A stretch of DNA of 11,775 bases from Candidatus Poseidoniaceae archaeon (GTDB lineage: Archaea; Thermoplasmatota; Poseidoniia; Poseidoniales; Poseidoniaceae). The translations under genes were made by a program, and so were the position numbers. Of this stretch, positions 6,980-11,775 are shown piece after piece (positions within the stretch are counted from its first letter, which is position 1; every line of letters starts with the position of its first letter). The notes beneath the pieces are model-generated. The model was given only the letters and a program-made list of their open reading frames with translations, was not told the origin of the DNA and did not search any database. The DNA lies in the NCBI GenBank assembly GCA_029250305.1, contig JAQXFM010000088.1, positions 1-11,775 of the forward strand, written 5' to 3'.

Positions 6980-8014
6980 TCAATCCTCTGAAGCGGCTGC
7001 TACAATGGTGTCCTTCAAATCGCTTAGGAGGTGAGATTGACTGTTTTTCTTGTGCATTTCATTGAGGAGGCCCTTTGCCTTCTCCCACTTGCGAATGTTG
7101 TACATGCAGTGCTTAGGATCGGGTCGAACGGTGCGGATGGTTCGCTGGTAAGTCATGATGCCCACTAGGGTTCGAATCAGACCTTTGCCAGCCTTTTCAG
7201 CTGCGTTGTCGTTTTCGTTCTCTTTGGTACCGGGAATGGTGTGGTTTACGACAGGAACATTCGACTCTTCGACAATGCCTACACCCGAATCAGTAAGAAC
7301 GGTGACGGTTGCAAATCCAAGAATTGTGCCCATCGGTGAGCGTTGGACAACAACTTCAGAAATGCGATCAAAAAGGATGCGTCGATGGGAGCGAGAGAGC
7401 AAAAAGCTGTGCTCAAAGATGATTGCATCGCTGGTGATGGCGTAGTGGAAACTTCGTTGGAAGTAAAACACCAAGGCGGTGTAAATGGCCACGAAGACAC
7501 TACCAAACAAGAGCGGCTGGTAATCGGGGATGATTCCTCCGACGCCCTCATCCATGAACAAATTGGTGATGAACAGCAGGATGTCATCAACAAGAGCAAT
7601 CGATGGTGCAAGTGACACGATGAGCAAGCCTACGGTCACCCAACGACCTGAGGTTGATACATTCATCAGCCGGTTCATCCATGTGACGAAGAGCATGACA
7701 GCGGTTAAGCCAAACGAGCCGCTTGTGAACAAGGCGGTCGCCAAGAGGTCCACGAGAAGGTTCTCACTCTCCGTTCCTGGTTCGAGTTCAAACATGACGT
7801 GAATGGCTAAAACGAGGAGTCCAAGGGCGTAAAGGTTGAGGAAAGCAAAGGTGCTTGGGCGCTTGGTAAGCAAGATTTCTTCTCCTGCAATAATGCGGAA
7901 TTTCTTCCCCAATTTGGCTTGGTCGGCAGCGATTTTTGCTGCCTCGTTGGCCTTTGTTTCCGCCAAAGCAGCCGCTTCGGTTTCGGTGTCAGCAGTGGTG
8001 GTTTCCTCGCTCAT
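6980..8014 (-). CDS. Membrane protein with bacterial-type PH (bPH2) domain
   Basis: From ATG 8014 the protein has 344 residues. An Ala/Glu-rich charged segment (1-36) likely forms a cytoplasmic coil. It is followed by four hydrophobic helices (about 56-73, 89-112, 125-152 and 165-185). Directly after the last helix comes FHYAITSDAIIFEHSFL (189-205), then RRILFDRISEVVVQRS (211-226) and TILGFATVTVLTDSG (230-244). This is the pattern of the bPH2 (PF03703, YdbS-like) domain, a PH-fold placed next to the membrane. Such proteins bind membrane or protein partners, and no enzyme activity is known. A charged tail of about 90 residues follows. The frame extends upstream to 8161 but overlaps the previous gene. 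GGAG (8023-8026), 8 nt before ATG 8014, decides the start. It lies 101 nt downstream of the exporter block and could be read with it or from its own promoter. Confidence 0.75.
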   Translation of the reverse strand: MSEETTTADTETEAAALAETKANEAAKIAADQAKLGKKFRIIAGEEILLTKRPSTFAFLNLYALGLLVLAIHVMFELEPGTESENLLVDLLATALFTSGSFGLTAVMLFVTWMNRLMNVSTSGRWVTVGLLIVSLAPSIALVDDILLFITNLFMDEGVGGIIPDYQPLLFGSVFVAIYTALVFYFQRSFHYAITSDAIIFEHSFLLSRSHRRILFDRISEVVVQRSPMGTILGFATVTVLTDSGVGIVEESNVPVVNHTIPGTKENENDNAAEKAGKGLIRTLVGIMTYQRTIRTVRPDPKHCMYNIRKWEKAKGLLNEMHKKNSQSHLLSDLKDTIVAAASED

Positions 8015-8036
8015 AGCAATTGCTCCAATCGATTGG
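8015..8036. promoter_or_regulatory. Two abutting perfect palindromes over the start of the PH-domain gene
   Basis: AGCAATTGCT (8015-8024) and CCAATCGATTGG (8025-8036) are each perfect palindromes of 10 and 12 bp. They touch each other and end at the base before ATG 8014. The ribosome binding site GGAG (8023-8026 on the minus strand) straddles their junction. They could be operator half-sites or alternative mRNA hairpins. An A/T-rich TTATTTGG (minus strand, about 8050-8057) upstream is a weak TATA-box candidate. The remainder of the 8037-8115 gap shows nothing else I can support. Confidence 0.4.
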
Positions 8037-8115
8037 TGGCCGGGCAAACCAAATAAGACCTTGCCTCCATGCATCGGGTTACTTATCAAAAACTGATGTC
8101 GCAATCGGGCTTCAT

Positions 8116-9321
8116 TCAGTGGAGCAGGCCCCAAGAATGCTCTGCATTTCCACGTGCCCACTTGTAATCCGTTTCCTTTCGAATTCCATGCTCATCGATG
8201 ATCCTTAGCTTTTCGAGTTGGAGTGGGTATTCGTTGTATGTAAGATGCGAAGTGAGCCCCCCTCTCGTTGGTTGATTGAACGTCCAGTGGGCCCTTTCGA
8301 TGGCTTGGACAGTGAGTTCGATGACCGTACGGCCGTTCCACATTTTGATGTTGAATTTCGGGAGGGGGGCGCCGGGCGAGTGGCCGTGCTTGCCTTCGCT
8401 TCGGTCCGAACCTACCTTTTCGACGGTGACATGCGTGAATTTCTCACTCCGTCGGTGCTTTCCGTCATGGAACAGTCCGCCTTGAGATAATCCAATATGG
8501 CCGAAATCTCTTCGTTTCCACGGACGGTTGTCCCTCGCGGTGACCGTGAACGAAAGGTGCGGTAGGAACCAATCAATGTAGGAGCCATCGTCGAGGTGAA
8601 GAACGCCCCAGTACCACGGAACTGAAGGTGCTTGGACACTGACTTTTTGGAAGTAAGCCGTCCCGTTAACTGCTTCTCCATCGAATGTCCCCGCGGCTTT
8701 GGTACCGTGCAGGCGCAAGATATCATAGCCCATGTTTGCAGCATAGGTCGCGGTGGCTTCTCTTGCCGTTGACATAGCACTGTTCCATGGAGTGAGTTTC
8801 AATCGCATTTCCTTTGGCACCATTGGGTGAGCGGCTTCTTGATCGGTGGAGAGATTAAGCCAAAATTCACTCAAATCGCTTTTCAGACCCATGCTCATGT
8901 CTTCTTCCAACAACGGGACAACTGCACCGCCTCCTTTGCCAACTTCGCTCTGATCAGCGGGCCATTTCGGATGTGTGTCTGGCATGGCTACGATTCTGCA
9001 AATCCGTTGGATGACTGGTTCATGCATCTGCGTGCCGTCAAACCACCAAGCGCAGACCATTCCATCAAGCGCCATGCCATCATGTTCGTCGAATCCCGGA
9101 CGGCCTTGAGGCGTCCAAGGCATGCCGTTGACCTCGACCAACGGATTGTCTTTCGTCGACCAGAGAACCATCAATTGCCGTCCGCTTGGCTTTCCATCAG
9201 GATCATCGAGCATGACCAGCCACCACCACCAATCCCACGTAAGGTGATGCAATGGTGGACGGTTTTGCAACCTCCACATGGTCGATAGGTCGCCTGCAAA
9301 GGCGGGCATATCCTCGCTCAT
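8116..9321 (-). CDS. Trp-rich protein, candidate CrtC/AttH lipocalin-like fold
   Basis: The protein has 401 residues, about 21 of them Trp, with no signal peptide or membrane helix. Near the N-terminus is LTWDWWWWLVMLDDPDG (27-43), resembling the WEWWYF-type strand that opens the first barrel of CrtC/AttH hydroxyneurosporene-synthase-like lipocalins. A second pattern typical of those double barrels occurs mid-protein: AGTFDGEAVNGTAYFQKV (210-227) followed by PWYWGVLHLDDGS (235-247). The likeness is by pattern only. Those families bind or modify hydrophobic isoprenoid-like molecules, so a lipid-binding or lipid-modifying role is possible but inferred. ATG 9321 overlaps the permease stop as ATGA (9318-9321), which decides the start over the longer frame from 9363 and indicates translational coupling to the ABC exporter. 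It may process or deliver the exported substrate. Confidence 0.6.
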   Translation of the reverse strand: MSEDMPAFAGDLSTMWRLQNRPPLHHLTWDWWWWLVMLDDPDGKPSGRQLMVLWSTKDNPLVEVNGMPWTPQGRPGFDEHDGMALDGMVCAWWFDGTQMHEPVIQRICRIVAMPDTHPKWPADQSEVGKGGGAVVPLLEEDMSMGLKSDLSEFWLNLSTDQEAAHPMVPKEMRLKLTPWNSAMSTAREATATYAANMGYDILRLHGTKAAGTFDGEAVNGTAYFQKVSVQAPSVPWYWGVLHLDDGSYIDWFLPHLSFTVTARDNRPWKRRDFGHIGLSQGGLFHDGKHRRSEKFTHVTVEKVGSDRSEGKHGHSPGAPLPKFNIKMWNGRTVIELTVQAIERAHWTFNQPTRGGLTSHLTYNEYPLQLEKLRIIDEHGIRKETDYKWARGNAEHSWGLLH

Positions 9322-10622
9322 TCGATTTCCTTCCCTTTGAAGATGGCACCGCCAACCAACCAAAACACTGCGCCCTGAACAAGAAGAACCACTGTTGCGA
9401 ACACCGCTGAAACCAAGCCTGAACCTCCGACGCCGGGCTCAGAGTAAAAGAAGTTCAACGCATTGCTGGTCGACCAGATGAGGCCAAAGTCCTCCATCGT
9501 TTGACCTTGTAAGATGAAGAGTTCCATGTTCGGCCACACAATGACCGCTGCAGCATCGACAATCATCAATGCCCAACCAATCACAGAAAATCGAAGAATG
9601 GCCGCCTCAGGTGCGCCCATCGATACAATGCACATTCCCAGTTCCCATGCTGCAAACGGAATCGCCAAAACAATGCCAAACCTCCACATTGTTCCAAGGG
9701 CACAAAACAGCATGCCGTAGACAAACGATGCCATCATTGTAGCAAAAATGATGGCCAGCCATACGCCTAGATCCTGGAACCGGAAAAAGCCGTCACTTGG
9801 CCCGATGAATCCTGATATCAGGGCGAACAAGAGGCCAATTGCGATGAAGTATGGCCAGACGATTCCAAGGTAGCCCAAAATTCGATAGAGGAATACCTCA
9901 GTCCTTGCAATTGGTTTTGCAAGCATGAAATGCATGGTACCGTCGTTCATTTCTTCACGGATTAATCCCGTTGCGAGGAAGAGCGGTAAGAACATTCCAA
10001 GGAGCAGCACGAAGCCCATTTTTCCGATGCCAAGCACGAACGCCATGTGGGACGCTTCAGCAGCGTAGGCTGCATCATCAGGATCTTCGTCGACGTATCG
10101 ATCAGCGTCAACATCCCAATCGCCTTGGTACTGATTGTACCTGAGTTCAATGTCGCAAACGATGCCGTTGCCGTTGGTGTCTTTCTGTGAATTTGTTCGG
10201 TCTGATTCTCTGCAATCACCATCATCGTCGTACCCCGTGGATTGCGCTGAAGCGGTGCCGCTGATGCTGATGTCAAATCCGTCTTCATCGATGTAATTTG
10301 ATGCGGGTTCGGGCTCGATGGATGGCCTCAGAAGACCTGGATTCGATGTGGCCATGTATGGGTCTGTGCCGTACTTATTCTCTTGGCCAGTGGGGTATCC
10401 ATCTCCATCAGGGTCCTCACTGTCGCCATCGTTGTCGATGGACTCGAACCCTGTCGACATGACGTCGACGTAGATCAACAGCACCAAAGAAATCGCAACC
10501 AAGCCAACGCCGAGAACCACCCATGTGGATGCCTTCGTTCTGTATTGGCGCATTGTAAATTCGGTAATTGCTGCCGCCTTTCTGTCCAATGCACGATAAA
10601 TGGTGTTTGGTTTTGCTTCCAT
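9318..10622 (-). CDS. ABC-2 type exporter permease with Ca-loop external domain
   Basis: From ATG 10622 the protein has 434 residues. Helix 1 (about 34-53) is followed by a hydrophilic, Asp-rich loop (54-190) that should lie outside the cell. Five or more helices follow (about 193-218, 248-272, 286-310, 314-335, 343-365 and 400-425). The stretch LIREEMNDGTMHFMLAKPIA (220-239), with the next Arg and FLYRILGY, is the classic ABC-2 permease coupling-helix motif, so it partners the preceding ATPase. The external loop holds three EF-hand-like loops (70-81, 148-159 and 168-179; ligand positions Asp/Asn at 1, 3 and 5 and Glu at 12) and two Cys (137 and 156) that could pair. The ATG overlaps the ATPase stop as TGATG; GTG at 10625 is an alternative. 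The substrate is unknown. Its stop overlaps the next start. Confidence 0.85.
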   Translation of the reverse strand: MEAKPNTIYRALDRKAAAITEFTMRQYRTKASTWVVLGVGLVAISLVLLIYVDVMSTGFESIDNDGDSEDPDGDGYPTGQENKYGTDPYMATSNPGLLRPSIEPEPASNYIDEDGFDISISGTASAQSTGYDDDGDCRESDRTNSQKDTNGNGIVCDIELRYNQYQGDWDVDADRYVDEDPDDAAYAAEASHMAFVLGIGKMGFVLLLGMFLPLFLATGLIREEMNDGTMHFMLAKPIARTEVFLYRILGYLGIVWPYFIAIGLLFALISGFIGPSDGFFRFQDLGVWLAIIFATMMASFVYGMLFCALGTMWRFGIVLAIPFAAWELGMCIVSMGAPEAAILRFSVIGWALMIVDAAAVIVWPNMELFILQGQTMEDFGLIWSTSNALNFFYSEPGVGGSGLVSAVFATVVLLVQGAVFWLVGGAIFKGKEIE

Positions 10623-11611
10623 CACAATCCACCGCCTGATGTGAGGTAGCCAAGAATGGAGGCGAGGTCGTCATCGGGGTTGTCGATGGTGTGGATTCGG
10701 TGCCCATTGTTGACAATCGCTGCTGGCAACTGTGCATGGATCGCCCCAAGGTTATGAGTTTGAATCGAGAGATTTTTCTTGTCTGGGAACGAAATGCCGT
10801 ACACTTCATCCATGTCGATGACATCCTTTGCCAGTGCCTTTGCATCGTCGGCTTCAATTGTGATTCTGTGAGGGATCTGGTCGAGTTTTTCTCGAATGGC
10901 GTGCAAGTTCCCAAGCGCAAGCAGGCGGCCATTGTGCAGAATGACAATTTGTTCAGTGATGCGCTCGATTTCCTGTAAGATGTGGCTGCTTACAATGACG
11001 GTTCTGCCCATGCGCCCCAATTCACGAATCACGTTCATGATGGTCGTGCGAGCGAGGGGGTCGCAGCCTTGCAATGGCTCGTCAAGAATTATCAGTTCGG
11101 GGTCATTGACAAGTGCGTGGGCGATCTTAGCTCGTTGCCTCATTCCCTTCGAATACTGTCCGATTTTCTTGTGGGCAACATCGGCGAGTCCAACGAAGTT
11201 CAACACCCGGTCGGCCTCGAGCATCGCTTCAGCTCGTGTCAATCCGTTGAGCCGGGCAAACGTGGAAACAAATTGGTGGGCAGTCATCCAGTCGTACATT
11301 TTTTCATGCTCAGGTACAAAGCCGACTCGTGCATATGGCGCAGGGTTCTTCCAGGGGTCAGTACCAAACAAGCGAACCTTTCCTTGGCTTGGTTTGAGTT
11401 TCCCCATTAAGAGTTTGAACATCGTCGACTTCCCAGCACCGTTCATTCCTAGCACGCCAGTAACACCGCCGTTGAGTGCCATGGTGATGTTCGAGAGTGC
11501 GAAAATCCGACCATATGATTTGGAGACCCCCTCCAAGAGAACGGCTGGAGCCGAAAGGTCTGGCTGCCAGGCTTGCGTCTCGCCCTTTCCCTCTTGGTCG
11601 AAATCTGGCAT
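10622..11611 (-). CDS. ABC-2 exporter ATP-binding protein
   Basis: The 329-residue protein is a complete ABC ATPase of the CcmA/NosF type (COG1131). Seen motifs: Walker A GMNGAGKST (55-63, K61), signature YSKGMRQR (153-160, the form usual in ABC-2 exporters), Walker B LIILDEP (173-179, E178 catalytic), D-loop variant QGCDP (181-185, Cys where Leu is common) and switch His H210 in VIVSSH. The last 85 residues form the extra C-terminal domain common in this group. It powers the membrane protein encoded next. The start at 11611 is chosen because GGAGGTGA (11622-11629) lies upstream and the ATG overlaps the previous gene's stop as TGATG; GTG at 11614 is in frame and better spaced (7 nt). The frame stays open to 11767, but that part is the overlapping end of the neighbouring gene. 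Confidence 0.92.
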   Translation of the reverse strand: MPDFDQEGKGETQAWQPDLSAPAVLLEGVSKSYGRIFALSNITMALNGGVTGVLGMNGAGKSTMFKLLMGKLKPSQGKVRLFGTDPWKNPAPYARVGFVPEHEKMYDWMTAHQFVSTFARLNGLTRAEAMLEADRVLNFVGLADVAHKKIGQYSKGMRQRAKIAHALVNDPELIILDEPLQGCDPLARTTIMNVIRELGRMGRTVIVSSHILQEIERITEQIVILHNGRLLALGNLHAIREKLDQIPHRITIEADDAKALAKDVIDMDEVYGISFPDKKNLSIQTHNLGAIHAQLPAAIVNNGHRIHTIDNPDDDLASILGYLTSGGGL

Positions 11612-11775
11612 CACTCTCGGGTCACCTCCATTGATGATACCCGTGCACTGAGCGTGTAAAGGGCAATGCCGTTCATTGCCACCAATGAAGCGAGGGACCA
11701 TGTCCATGAGTATTGGTCGTAGGTTGGTTGCGTACCGATGATGGTTTGGCCAACATGGGCCATGCAATCGTAGGG
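11611..11775 (-). CDS. C-terminal end of a membrane protein, truncated by window edge
   Basis: A frame open from the right edge ends at TGA (11613-11611) and gives 54 residues without a start, so only the tail of the gene is visible. It contains a soluble stretch with GTQPTYDQYSW, one membrane helix (SLASLVAMNGIALYTL, residues 28-43 of the fragment) and a short cytoplasmic-type tail ending SMEVTRE. This layout (external segment, last helix, about 10 charged residues) resembles the end of ABC-2 permeases, including the one downstream here. The stop overlaps the ATPase start as TGATG, and the strong ribosome binding site for the ATPase lies within its last codons. It is therefore the preceding gene of the same operon and may be a second permease or partner membrane subunit; its identity is not proved. 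Confidence 0.7.
   Translation of the reverse strand, partial: PYDCMAHVGQTIIGTQPTYDQYSWTWSLASLVAMNGIALYTLSARVSSMEVTRE
11622..11629 (-). promoter_or_regulatory. Ribosome binding site of the ABC ATPase gene
   Basis: GGAGGTGA on the minus strand is a full match to the complement of the archaeal 16S rRNA 3' end. It lies 10 nt before ATG 11611 and 7 nt before the in-frame GTG 11614, and sits inside the last codons of the upstream membrane-protein gene. It rules out the longer ATPase start at 11767. Confidence 0.75.

Noticed and set aside
8015..8161. Longer start for the PH-domain protein at 8161
   Set aside because: It would overlap the end of the previous gene and add a non-conserved-looking segment, whereas ATG 8014 has a GGAG at 8-nt spacing.
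8827..9288. Plus-strand frame of 153 codons
   Set aside because: It is antisense to the Trp-rich protein, which has coherent strand motifs and a coupled start.
10417..10947. Minus-strand frame of 176 codons
   Set aside because: It is a shifted frame crossing the ATPase-permease junction, with no motifs.
10896..11651. Plus-strand open frame of 251 codons
   Set aside because: It lies wholly antisense to the clearly identified ABC ATPase, and its translation has no recognisable domain.
1..11775. tRNA, rRNA, CRISPR array, insertion sequence or phage genes
   Set aside because: No cloverleaf-like segment, regular repeat, transposase or integrase motif was seen by eye; coding genes fill nearly the whole window.

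Overview
The window reads as a gene-dense archaeal chromosome segment. It carries a CTP-dependent (DUF120-type) riboflavin kinase and a DUF835 protein, both archaeal families. Its clearest ribosome binding sites match the archaeal 16S tail (GGAGGTGA). Codon use is even and there is almost no intergenic DNA. The small proteome, the several acidic or membrane orphan proteins and the Ca-binding-like Asp repeats in an exported loop suggest a marine Thermoplasmatota lineage such as the Poseidoniales (Marine Group II). That placement is an inference, not something proved by the sequence.

Layout. (1) Positions 1-1377, minus: a DUF835 protein running off the left edge. It is divergent from (2) a plus-strand trio at 1481-3244: a DUF309 protein followed by two membrane proteins I do not recognise, with 18-nt gaps. 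(3) Positions 3272-4885, minus: a 2-amino-3-ketobutyrate CoA ligase (kbl) and a PaaI-type hotdog thioesterase, translationally linked. (4) Positions 4998-5465, plus: riboflavin kinase, ending 3 nt from (5) TruA tRNA pseudouridine synthase (minus, 5469-6383). TruA follows a small helical-repeat protein (6393-6920). (6) Positions 6980-8014, minus: a four-helix membrane protein with a bacterial-type PH (bPH2) domain. (7) Positions 9318-11775, minus: a tightly coupled block made of the C-terminal end of a membrane protein, an ABC-2 exporter ATPase and its permease. A Trp-rich protein that resembles CrtC/AttH lipocalin-like proteins follows immediately.

The most interesting part is block 7 plus the PH-domain gene. 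Successive genes overlap as TGATG, TGATG and ATGA, so the products are probably made in fixed ratio. The permease has an external loop of about 140 residues with three EF-hand-like Ca loops. The next gene may be a lipid- or isoprenoid-binding lipocalin-like protein. Together this suggests a calcium-responsive or calcium-stabilised export system for a hydrophobic substrate; that role is inference. The other genes are housekeeping (riboflavin/FMN, tRNA modification, threonine/glycine metabolism). I see no tRNA, rRNA, CRISPR array, insertion sequence or integrase. No gene-free stretch exceeds about 115 bases.
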